From: an uncultured Pirellula sp.
GTDB taxonomy: Bacteria > Planctomycetota > Planctomycetia > Pirellulales > Pirellulaceae
Length of the DNA stretch: 13,060 bases
Direction: 5' to 3'
Assembly: GCA_903837255.1 (NCBI GenBank)
Contig: CAILTZ010000524.1
Coordinates: forward strand, 1-13,060
Below, one piece after another: positions 6,678 to 12,886 of this stretch (positions are counted from its first letter, which is position 1; each line of letters starts with the position of its first letter). Under the pieces are notes generated by a model that was not told the origin of the DNA, made no database searches, and saw nothing but the letters and a program-made list of their open reading frames with translations. The translations under genes and the position numbers were made by a program.

Positions 6678-7578
6678 CCAATTCCGTTCCCTTCTTCTTG
6701 TGAAACCGAATTCCCTCCCCGCATTCTAACCGACGGGCCGAGCAATCCTCCAGAAAAGAGGGAAAAACGTCGGTCTCGATGGGCTTACCCCCCTCCTGGG
6801 ACATCTCCATCTCCATCCGCAATTCCTTGGCCGAAATGTTCAAGGTGTGGCTCGTGAGCACAACTCCGATCGGGTCGTCAGACAAGAGCCCCCAGCAATC
6901 CTTCATTAAAGGCACAAGGTCCCGATGGATCTCCCAAGCTTCGCCTTTGCGTCCGTGCCCATAACTGGGAGGATCGAGCACCACCAACTCGTAGCGACTC
7001 TCCCGCTTGAGCTCGCGGGTGACGTACCTGCGGGCATCTTCCACAATCCAACGAATCGGCTTGTCCTCGAGCCCCGAAAGCTTGGCATTGGTTCGTGCCC
7101 AATCGACCGCTTGCTTCATCGCATCGACATGCGTAACGGTCGCTCCTCGCTTTGCCATCCACAACGTGGTCGAACCGGTGTAAGCGAATAAATGAAGCAC
7201 CCGCACCGGACCCTGAGCGAGCCTTGCCTCAATGCTCTGTGAAAACCATCCCCACTGATTCCAATGCTCTGGAAATACTCCTAGCTGACCTGTCTTCTGG
7301 GGAACGATCTGCAAGGTCAACTCCTGAACCTCGCACTCCCAGCCCTCGAGCATCTCACTCAGCGCTCGACTCGACTCCAAGGCTACCTGCCAGCTTCCCC
7401 CACTGGCATTCATCCGCTCCCCTCGATAAATCAGTTCTGCTGATTCCCAAGCTTCCGGAATGGATTTCGGCGTCCAAGCCCCCTTAGCGGGACGATCTAC
7501 GGTGATCGGACCGAACCTTTCGAGCTTGCGACCATCGCCAAAGTCGATCAGTTCGTACCCTTGTTGATCGGACTTCAT
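6667..7578 (-). CDS. Class I SAM-dependent methyltransferase, RlmI/RlmK type
   Basis: A 303-residue methyltransferase. The SAM-binding motif I is VLHLFAYTGSTTL (residues 127-139), the acidic residue after beta-2 is in VTHVDAMKQAVDWARTNAKL (Asp152), and motif IV is LDPPSYGHG (Asp202-Pro-Pro-Ser-Tyr206). DPPSF/Y and the FAYTG motif are typical of the RlmI/RlmK (PF10672) group, which methylates 23S rRNA. The protein lacks an evident N-terminal PUA domain, having about 100 residues of different sequence (GVFPEHWNQWGWF just before the Rossmann fold), so the exact target is open. It is the first gene of the minus-strand run, divergent from ilvN across 137 bp. The ATG at 7578 is taken as start because MKSDQQGYELIDFGDGRKLER is typical of this group's N-terminus; the Shine-Dalgarno is weak. 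Confidence 0.87.
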   Translation of the reverse strand: MKSDQQGYELIDFGDGRKLERFGPITVDRPAKGAWTPKSIPEAWESAELIYRGERMNASGGSWQVALESSRALSEMLEGWECEVQELTLQIVPQKTGQLGVFPEHWNQWGWFSQSIEARLAQGPVRVLHLFAYTGSTTLWMAKRGATVTHVDAMKQAVDWARTNAKLSGLEDKPIRWIVEDARRYVTRELKRESRYELVVLDPPSYGHGRKGEAWEIHRDLVPLMKDCWGLLSDDPIGVVLTSHTLNISAKELRMEMEMSQEGGKPIETDVFPSFLEDCSARRLECGEGIRFHKKKGTELDVH

Positions 7579-7599
7579 GTGCTGGCCTACCGCTAACCC

Positions 7600-7628
7600 T
7601 TGAGGAAATACCCGTTTGGACCTATGAT
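7600..7628 (+). promoter_or_regulatory. ilvN: Candidate sigma70-type promoter for ilvNC
   Basis: TTGAGG (7600-7605) and TATGAT (7623-7628) are 17 bp apart, matching consensus at 4 of 6 and 5 of 6 positions. The start would be near 7635, giving an ~80-nt leader. It is the best promoter-like pair seen in the divergent gap. It is incompatible with translation of the 12-codon reading frame that starts inside the -10 box at 7624, so only one of the two readings can be right. Confidence 0.4.
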
Positions 7629-7644
7629 TCCCGCTCCAGTATAC

Positions 7645-7679
7645 GTCCTAACGCGGGGGTGACCGCGTTCTATAAGGAC
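7645..7679 (+). promoter_or_regulatory. ilvN: Hairpin in the ilvN leader
   Basis: aacgcgg (7650-7656) pairs perfectly with ccgcgtt (7663-7669) around a 6-nt loop. The flanking gtcct (7645-7649) also pairs with aggac (7675-7679), leaving a 5-nt bulge on the 3' side. That makes 12 base pairs in two segments, 36 bp upstream of the ilvN ATG. There is no T-run after it, so it is not a classic terminator. It may be an attenuator-like or mRNA-stabilising structure; that is inference. Confidence 0.45.
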
Positions 7680-7715
7680 AAATCTCCATAACCCCTTCGA
7701 TGAGTCATTCGTCCG

Positions 7716-8255
7716 ATGCGACACGTGCTATCGGCTATCGTTCAAAATGTGCCTGGAGTACTCGCGCACATTTCTGGAATGCTGGCGTCTAGAGGATACA
7801 ACATTGATTCGCTAGCGGTAGGCGAAACAGAAATTGCCGGTCTCTCGCGGATGACCTTCGTCGTCCGTGGTGATGATCGGGTCTTGGAACAAGTTCGCAA
7901 GCAACTCGAAAAGATCGTCACGGTCGTATCCGTCCAAGACATCAGCTCCAACGACTATGTCGAGCGCGATTTGATGCTCATCAAAGTCTCGGCTCCAACC
8001 GGTACCAAACGAAGTGAAATCCGTGAGCTTGCCGAAATCTTCCGCGCTCGAATCGTAGACGTCGGGCCCGAAGAGATGATGATCGAAATCTCCGGTCGTG
8101 AAAATAAAGTCCAAGCGTTCATCGAACGCATGAGGCCTTATGGCATCAACGAACTTGTACGCACGGGCCGGATCGCCATGGTTCGGGGAAGCAACCCGAA
8201 CGCCTTTAGCGACGAAGCTCGCGCGAACTTCGATATCCAATCCCCAAACTCTTAA
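7716..8255 (+). CDS. ilvN: Acetolactate synthase regulatory (small) subunit
   Basis: A 179-residue protein in the size range of IlvN/IlvH. The N-terminal ACT domain (residues 2-75) carries NVPGVLAHISGMLASRGYNIDSLAVGETE, where valine binds for feedback inhibition in characterised homologues. The C-terminal domain contains GTKRSEIRELAEIFRARIVDVG and YGINELVRTGRIAMVRG. The subunit binds and activates the catalytic subunit IlvB in the first common step of valine, leucine and isoleucine synthesis. The ATG at 7716 starts exactly at the conserved MRHVLSAIVQN; there is no Shine-Dalgarno, and the nearby ATG at 7700 is out of frame. ilvC follows after 28 bp, so they are probably co-transcribed. The catalytic gene ilvB is not adjacent in this window. 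Confidence 0.96.
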   Translation: MRHVLSAIVQNVPGVLAHISGMLASRGYNIDSLAVGETEIAGLSRMTFVVRGDDRVLEQVRKQLEKIVTVVSVQDISSNDYVERDLMLIKVSAPTGTKRSEIRELAEIFRARIVDVGPEEMMIEISGRENKVQAFIERMRPYGINELVRTGRIAMVRGSNPNAFSDEARANFDIQSPNS

Positions 8256-8283
8256 ACCCTCTCTATCCTCTGGTTGACATAGC

Positions 8284-9291
8284 ATGACTGCAAAAATCTA
8301 TTACGAACAAGACGCTGATCTTTCGGTTCTCAAAGACAAGACCATCGCAATCTTGGGATACGGCTCCCAAGGGCACGCGCAAGCACAGAACTTGCGCGAT
8401 AGCGGTTGCAAGGTGATTATCGGGCAACGCCCCGGTAGCAAGAACTATGATCTTGCTGTCAGCCATGGCTTCCAACCTATGGAGATCGACCAAGCAAGCC
8501 GCAGTGCGGACATCATCAACGTACTGCTCCCCGATGAAGTCCAAGGGGATCTGTTCCGCACCCACATCAAGCCCAACCTGACTCCAGGCAACGTGCTGAT
8601 GTGCTCCCACGGCTTCAACCTGCACTTCGGCCAAATCGAACCTCCCAAGGGCGTCGATGCCTTGCTCGTGGCTCCCAAAGGACCCGGACACCTGGTGCGC
8701 AGTGAATACACCAAGGGTGGTGGCGTTCCTTGCCTAATCGCCCTCGGTACCGGCGCAAGCGAAACCACCAAGAAGATCGGCTTGGCCTACGCCAAAGGCA
8801 TCGGCGGAACCCGCGGTGGTGTCATCGAAACGACAATCGCCGAAGAAACCGAGACCGATCTTTTCGGCGAACAAGTCGTCTTGTGCGGCGGCGTGAGCGA
8901 GTTGGTCAAAGCAGGTTTCGAAACCTTGGTCGAAGCCGGCTATCAACCTGAAATGGCTTACTTTGAATGCATGCACGAACTGAAACTGATCGTCGATCTG
9001 CTTTACCAAGGTGGATTGAACTACATGCGCTACAGTATCTCGAACACCGCAGAGTTTGGCGACTACACCCGCGGACCTCGAATCATCACCCCAGAAACCA
9101 AGAAGGAAATGAAAAAGATCCTTCGCGAGATCCAAACCGGTCAGTTTGCTAAAGAATGGATCTTGGAGAATAAAGCCGGCGCCCCGGCGTTCAAGGCCTC
9201 TCGTCGCCTCGAACGCAAACACCAAATCGAACAAGTCGGTCAGCGCCTTCGCGGTCTGATGAAATGGATCGATGCGAAGGTCGTCGACTAA
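8284..9291 (+). CDS. ilvC: Ketol-acid reductoisomerase (class I)
   Basis: A 335-residue class I (short) enzyme that converts acetolactate or acetohydroxybutyrate to the dihydroxy acid with NADPH and Mg2+. The nucleotide-binding [13 protein letters not shown] is at residues 25-37, and the short cofactor-specificity loop is GQRPGSKN (47-54). Catalytic and metal residues fall at standard positions: His109 in [10 protein letters not shown], Lys132 in APKGPGH, Asp192 and Glu196 in [10 protein letters not shown], Glu228 and Glu232 in ECMHELK, and Ser253 in YSISNTAE. No key residue is missing. The ATG at 8284 lacks a clear Shine-Dalgarno, but starting [13 protein letters not shown] is standard for the family. 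It lies 28 bp downstream of ilvN and is convergent with the thioredoxin-like gene. Confidence 0.98.
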   Translation: MTAKIYYEQDADLSVLKDKTIAILGYGSQGHAQAQNLRDSGCKVIIGQRPGSKNYDLAVSHGFQPMEIDQASRSADIINVLLPDEVQGDLFRTHIKPNLTPGNVLMCSHGFNLHFGQIEPPKGVDALLVAPKGPGHLVRSEYTKGGGVPCLIALGTGASETTKKIGLAYAKGIGGTRGGVIETTIAEETETDLFGEQVVLCGGVSELVKAGFETLVEAGYQPEMAYFECMHELKLIVDLLYQGGLNYMRYSISNTAEFGDYTRGPRIITPETKKEMKKILREIQTGQFAKEWILENKAGAPAFKASRRLERKHQIEQVGQRLRGLMKWIDAKVVD

Positions 9292-9295
9292 GCTT

Positions 9296-9320
9296 AGCGA
9301 TCCATGTACGCATGATCGCT
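9296..9320. terminator. Hairpin between convergent ilvC and thioredoxin-like genes
   Basis: agcgatc (9296-9302) pairs with gatcgct (9314-9320), with an inner atg/cat extension past a bulged C and a tacg tetraloop. It begins 4 bp after the ilvC stop. There is no T-run on either strand, so intrinsic termination is uncertain. The position between two convergent 3' ends suggests 3'-end formation or mRNA protection for one or both genes. Confidence 0.4.
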
Positions 9321-9353
9321 TGTCAGGGAATCAGCATTCAATCGATCGGCAAA

Positions 9354-10442
9354 CTACTTGCCGGTCGACTGGAGCCTCTCGAAATATCTCTCTCGATCCG
9401 CAGCCTCGCCGGCTCCGCTTACAGGGATCCCCGTCTCATAGAAAATGCCGTTTTTGAGCCCAAGTTCCGCAAGCTTTTGTCGGGACTTGTCGATCGGCAC
9501 AAAGTTTTTTGAAGCCTCCGACATCGCCGTCGATATCCCTTCGATGTCTGTATCTCCGGGAATCGTTCGGACAATTTTTCCTCCGGAGCCAAACATGTCT
9601 GGCTCGATCAGCACATAGCCATCCGTTAAAGCCTCGCCATCGACTTTGGCAAGCTCCTGCATCCTCTCGGCACTCGCGTAGACGAACCGACCACGGATAG
9701 GATCCGACCACGCGACCTTGGCAAGGTGCTCCTCAAGTTCTTTTCGACGTTGCTCGGTCTCGGCAATCACCAACGCTAAAGGCTGGTTATCGGCAGCTGC
9801 CACCACCATTCCCACCTTGGCATTCAAGGTGATCGGCAATGCAGGTGTCCCGTGTGTCTCTTTGGGTTTGTAATTCGCCGCGATACGGTCCATCCCCTTG
9901 GCCATCTCTGCACCATCGACAAACAGACCACCCGGGCCCTTGCCTGTTCCCTTGTTCTTCACCGCCGGGGTTCCATCTGGCTTGAGAATCGCAAAAGCAG
10001 TATTGGAAACCTGACCCATGACAAGCTTGCTCATGAACTGCCGTTCGGACTCATCCTCGTAAGCAGTCAAACGGATGCACACGAAGTTCTTCGATGCTTC
10101 GATCACCTCGGGTTGGTGCAAGTACGTGCTGTCGATCTTGCCCTTGCCTGGACACCACATGCCCGATACCCCCGCACAACTGGGATTTCCGCTGACAAAA
10201 AGGATCGGCTTGCCCGTTCGCTCGGCTTCTTCGAGCCCCCGGCTCAGAGTGGCAAACCATTGGATCGCCGCAGGTTCTTGGGTAACAACTTGGTCCGCTT
10301 TAGGTGCGTCCACGCTAGGTTGCCTTGCCTGCCTCATCGGGGGACGGCCTCCCCCTCGCGGTGGACGACCGGGTGGCTGGCAAAATGCCGGTGCCGAGCC
10401 ACACACCAAGAAAAAACATGCCGCTAACCTAGAAAACCTCAT
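9354..10442 (-). CDS. Secreted thioredoxin-fold-like protein with C-x7-C
   Basis: A 362-residue protein with a signal peptide (residues 1-21, hydrophobic RLAACFFLVCGSAPAFC) and a Pro/Gly/Arg-rich linker (23-42). The region from 59 resembles DUF255/thioredoxin_7-type domains: WFATLSRGLEEAERTGKPILFVSG, then SFN-like strands and FVCIRLTAYEDESE. A normal CxxC is absent; Cys89 and Cys97 (PSCAGVSGMWCPGK) are spaced by seven residues instead. The second half (about 205-350) has another alpha/beta pattern (LALVIAETEQRRKELEEHL, GYVLIEPDMFGSGGKIV), perhaps a second thioredoxin-like domain. The role is unknown; an envelope redox or scaffold function is inference. The ATG at 10442 has AGAGG 7 nt upstream. 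It is preceded by a repeat-containing intergenic region. Confidence 0.75.
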   Translation of the reverse strand: MRFSRLAACFFLVCGSAPAFCQPPGRPPRGGGRPPMRQARQPSVDAPKADQVVTQEPAAIQWFATLSRGLEEAERTGKPILFVSGNPSCAGVSGMWCPGKGKIDSTYLHQPEVIEASKNFVCIRLTAYEDESERQFMSKLVMGQVSNTAFAILKPDGTPAVKNKGTGKGPGGLFVDGAEMAKGMDRIAANYKPKETHGTPALPITLNAKVGMVVAAADNQPLALVIAETEQRRKELEEHLAKVAWSDPIRGRFVYASAERMQELAKVDGEALTDGYVLIEPDMFGSGGKIVRTIPGDTDIEGISTAMSEASKNFVPIDKSRQKLAELGLKNGIFYETGIPVSGAGEAADRERYFERLQSTGK

Positions 10443-10669
10443 CCTAAAACCTCTGAAATCGATGTTCTACGGGTCAAGTAAAAAGGACGTTACAGTTCCC
10501 TAACCCGCCCAAATCGACAGAGTTGCTCGCTCGATGCCTAGTTTTTGCTAAAAAGATTTCCTCTAACATCAAATCGGAACGTCTTTGTCTCGGTGTGGTT
10601 CGAATCGCTAGGATCTTTAGCAAGATCCACTAGTGCAAGATCCACTACAGGCTGCTTGGCTCTTGCATC
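10443..10669. other. Upstream region of the thioredoxin-like gene
   Basis: Together with the repeats and terminator that follow, this is a 384-bp stretch without a gene. The part nearest the start codon shows no convincing sigma70 promoter; TTGACC occurs near 10478-10473 on the minus strand but has no good -10 at 17 bp. A perfect 7-bp hairpin (ggatctt 10611-10617, aagatcc 10622-10628) overlaps the first copy of a 15-bp repeat. I see no small gene. Confidence 0.4.
10620..10647. repeat. 15-bp tandem duplication
   Basis: gcaagatccacta occurs at 10620-10632 and again at 10635-10647, separated by two bases, giving a 15-bp period in two copies. Each copy contains tcca, read as TGGA on the minus strand, the sense strand of both flanking genes. 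Confidence 0.85.
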
Positions 10670-10723
10670 AGCGCTCCATCAGCGTCGATTAGCGGTCCAA
10701 CGGCGGTCCATTAGCGGTTCAAG
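10670..10723. repeat. Five imperfect 11-bp tandem repeats
   Basis: The stretch splits into five units: agcgctccatc, agcgtcgatt (one base short), agcggtccaac, ggcggtccatt and agcggttcaag. The rough consensus is agcggtccatt. The period is about one helical turn, so a bound protein would face the same side of the DNA. It lies about 230-280 bp upstream of the thioredoxin-like gene and just beyond the csrA terminator. Confidence 0.7.
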
Positions 10724-10733
10724 ATTGCCCCAC

Positions 10734-10785
10734 ATAAAACGACAAGACGCCGACTCGATGTTTGTTGGTGCATCGAATCGGCGTC
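10734..10785 (-). terminator. csrA: Probable csrA terminator
   Basis: gacgccga (10746-10753) pairs with tcggcgtc (10778-10785). After one c/a mismatch, tcgatg (10755-10760) pairs with catcga (10771-10776), closing a 10-nt loop: 14 base pairs in all. On the minus strand the stem is followed by TTGTCGTTTTAT, a T-rich but interrupted tail. It begins 41 bp after the csrA stop. Confidence 0.7.
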
Positions 10786-10826
10786 CGTCATCGAACGACT
10801 GTTGATCTGTGTGGTATGGCTGAGCC

Positions 10827-11042
10827 CTAAGCGGCCCTCCTGCGAGGTTGCTCTCTGCGATCGAGCTCCCCATCGATCATCGGCTGCGGCCGAGAATCGC
10901 TAAGCTCGAGTCGCAGCACTCGGACGTCTGAAGGTGCCTCGACTCCGATCCGAACCTTGTCACCGCCGATCCGGACGATCGTCAAGACGATATCGTCCCC
11001 GAGATAGATTCGCTCAGACTCTTTCCTGCTCAAAATCAACAT
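10827..11042 (-). CDS. csrA: Carbon storage regulator CsrA
   Basis: A 71-residue CsrA/RsmA RNA-binding protein. The first half is canonical: MLILSRK (Leu4 and Arg6 contribute to RNA binding in characterised CsrA), GDDIVLTIVRIGGDKVRIGVEAP (residues 15-37). The second conserved patch reads VRVLRLEL where E. coli has VSVHREEI: Arg44, the key RNA contact, is kept, but His43 is Leu and Glu45 is Leu. Gly at position 9 is Ser. The C-terminal tail is Arg-rich (RREQPRRRAA). CsrA dimers bind GGA motifs in mRNA leaders and alter translation or stability. The ATG at 11042 has AAGGA 11 nt upstream, rather far. That GGA could itself be an autoregulatory site (inference). It lies 61 bp downstream of a small gene on the same strand. 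Confidence 0.95.
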   Translation of the reverse strand: MLILSRKESERIYLGDDIVLTIVRIGGDKVRIGVEAPSDVRVLRLELSDSRPQPMIDGELDRREQPRRRAA

Positions 11043-11103
11043 GATTCAAAAATTCCTTTGGGTATCTTCTTTCTCGACCACTCTAGGCCCTACTGACTTG
11101 TCG

Positions 11104-11403
11104 CTAAGTCGCGGGGATCAGATCCTTGACGCACCGCATCCCTGATCGTTGCCCGCTAGAATCGTAAAACAAAACTCTAGCCGACCTTAAGTCCAACACA
11201 GCGGTCAACCGAACGCTTCGCGGACCATGCAAACAATAAAAAACTCCACACGGACTTCCCTGCCTTATCAAACACTCCTCGGTCATCGGGAACGCGTTCG
11301 GAAGCAACTGGTGCATCCGGCAGAGTTCCTCCAAGACCACATCCCTTATACGGCTCAAGTTTGGCAATTTCACACACCTAGGTTCTTGGGTGATAACCCG
11401 CAT
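11104..11403 (-). CDS. Small conserved-looking protein upstream of csrA
   Basis: A 99-residue protein from ATG 11403. It ends with a compact core: LEELCRMHQLLPNAFPMTEECLIRQ, then GSPCGVFYCLHGPRSVRLTAVLD and ARVLFYDSSGQR. I recall short planctomycete proteins with the same LP...FPMTE, PCG...FCLHGPR...LTA and ILFYxSxGxR blocks, but could not check this and know no function. The core looks like a small beta-rich domain with three cysteines. The frame is open 20 codons further to a TTG at 11463; that part (KADSKACLTGRIHLASK) is unconvincing, and neither start has a good Shine-Dalgarno. It lies 61 bp before csrA on the same strand, possibly one operon. Confidence 0.68.
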   Translation of the reverse strand: MRVITQEPRCVKLPNLSRIRDVVLEELCRMHQLLPNAFPMTEECLIRQGSPCGVFYCLHGPRSVRLTAVLDLRSARVLFYDSSGQRSGMRCVKDLIPAT

Positions 11404-11579
11404 TTTAGATGCGAGATGTATCCTGCCTGTTAGGCAAGCCTTACTATCGGCTTTCAACGGCAAAAATTTAGCCAGAACGGCAATTTACAAGCAGCTGTTT
11501 TCTTTATCGAGACAGCAATCTTTGCACGCTTGGCCCAAGCCTTCCAGATGGCAGGATTAGACCTATTTCGCACGAATCA

Positions 11580-11613
11580 CTCAGGACCGATCGGATTCTG
11601 TGAAGTCCCTGAG
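11580..11613 (-). terminator. Weak hairpin after the NPCBM-like gene
   Basis: ctcagg (11580-11585) pairs with cctgag (11608-11613), extended by ac/gt past one bulged base, around a 17-nt loop. It directly follows the stop at 11615 on the minus strand. No T-run follows, so it may only stabilise the 3' end. The rest of 11464-11579 shows no gene or repeat that I can support. Confidence 0.3.
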
Positions 11614-11614
11614 A

Positions 11615-12886
11615 TTACTTGGAAAGTCGTGGTTGTCGCCACAAGGTTCGAGTCCCCAAATTCAGCGCGCTACTGCTCCCTAGCACGAGCTTGATCTTCT
11701 TCTCCGGCGCGATCGAAACCTCTAGATCAAGCGATTCTTCTTGAGCCCCAAGCTCTTTTCGATAGGCGACTTGATCATCGACCCAAACCTCGACCGCTAT
11801 GGGCGACTGCGCTTCGGATTCATTAGCCCTCTCGATGCGAGCTTGCAACTTGGTCATCCCTGCCGGTGCCCGAAACTGGTACTCGCCCGGGCCCGGAAAC
11901 AAAAGATCCTCACTGGACCCCTTACCCTCGACCCATCGTGGCCGGGTTGTTTTGGATAACAACGTATCGAACTCTCCAAAACCAACCTTCTTGGTCGAAC
12001 GGGAATCGAGCACGTCCAAGCCCGAGAGCCAAGCCATCTTGTCCAGTCCGCAATCGATACCCTGCAACCATTCGATCGGAACGCTGAGGCTCTCTCCCCA
12101 AGAGCCAGCTAGTTCCAAGGAATCTCCCACCACCTTGGCTCGCTGTGCGACCAGAGAACTACCGTTGCTCAGTTCAACGCGGAAACCCTTGGGGCTCGTC
12201 GCTTGCTGTTTGCGAAACCATACAACCCCCGCTAATCGATCCACCGACGCATCTACAATCTGTCCGTCGACATCGAATTGAATCTTCCCATCGACAATCC
12301 CCTTGATCACCCCATCGACGCGGTCGAGCGCTCCGCCAGGCCGAACGACAATCAACGCATCGGATTTGAGATCCTCACGCAGGAAGGCGGCCCAAGCCTC
12401 CTCGGTCTTTGCATCGAGCTTCTTGAGCTTCAAGTATTTCAGCTCCCCTGCAAATCCGTTTTGTGCGAGCTTATCGCTCAGCTGGATCGTCCAGTTTTTC
12501 TCCTTGCCCACGATCTTTTGAACGGCCAACACCGAGCCGTCGGTCAAACCTGCCTTCCAAGCGCCCGAGGTAGAGTCAGAACCGCGACCGGCATTCTTGC
12601 CGCTGCGTTCGATCCTGAGGATCTCGTCGGACTTCTTGATCACATCCGCTCCTGCTGCAGCTTCGGCAGACTTGTAGACGAGGCTTTCTTGATCGATCGA
12701 TACCAAGTTCCCATTCCAGCTTTGGCCATGGATGTCGGTGATCCGAAGCCCCGGAACCGATTGCGCCATGGCTGTGGAAAGACACATCCCGAGGAACAGC
12801 ATCGAAACGGTTGGCAAGACACATGCAAGCCGAAAGAAAGACCACGAGAACCGATAGGATCCGAAGAGAGCAGTATTGGGTTGCAT
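11615..12886 (-). CDS. Secreted NPCBM/NEW2-like protein
   Basis: From ATG 12886 the protein has 423 residues. The first ~41 form a signal peptide with a hydrophobic core (LACVLPTVSMLFLGMCLSTAMAQ). The middle consists of beta-rich segments with repeated forms: IVSIDQESLVYKS, GVIKGIVDGKIQFDVDGQIVDAS and LSNGSSLVAQRAKVVGDSLELAG. The last ~130 residues (LDVLDSRSTKKVGFGEFDTLL to a closing LGTRTLWRQPRL) follow the order of NPCBM/NEW2 carbohydrate-binding domains as found in planctomycete secreted proteins, but in a diverged form. No catalytic domain is visible. The frame extends 46 codons upstream to 13024, but the ATG at 12886 is preferred because the signal peptide follows it and GGCGGA lies 6 nt upstream. 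Confidence 0.75.
   Translation of the reverse strand: MQPNTALFGSYRFSWSFFRLACVLPTVSMLFLGMCLSTAMAQSVPGLRITDIHGQSWNGNLVSIDQESLVYKSAEAAAGADVIKKSDEILRIERSGKNAGRGSDSTSGAWKAGLTDGSVLAVQKIVGKEKNWTIQLSDKLAQNGFAGELKYLKLKKLDAKTEEAWAAFLREDLKSDALIVVRPGGALDRVDGVIKGIVDGKIQFDVDGQIVDASVDRLAGVVWFRKQQATSPKGFRVELSNGSSLVAQRAKVVGDSLELAGSWGESLSVPIEWLQGIDCGLDKMAWLSGLDVLDSRSTKKVGFGEFDTLLSKTTRPRWVEGKGSSEDLLFPGPGEYQFRAPAGMTKLQARIERANESEAQSPIAVEVWVDDQVAYRKELGAQEESLDLEVSIAPEKKIKLVLGSSSALNLGTRTLWRQPRLSK

Noticed and set aside
10380..10442. Lipoprotein signal (cysteine at residue 21 of the thioredoxin-like protein)
   Set aside because: The residues before Cys21 are PAF, not a lipobox, so an ordinary signal peptide is more likely.
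10620..10723. CRISPR array
   Set aside because: Units are 11-15 bp with almost no spacers and imperfect sequence; no cas gene is present.
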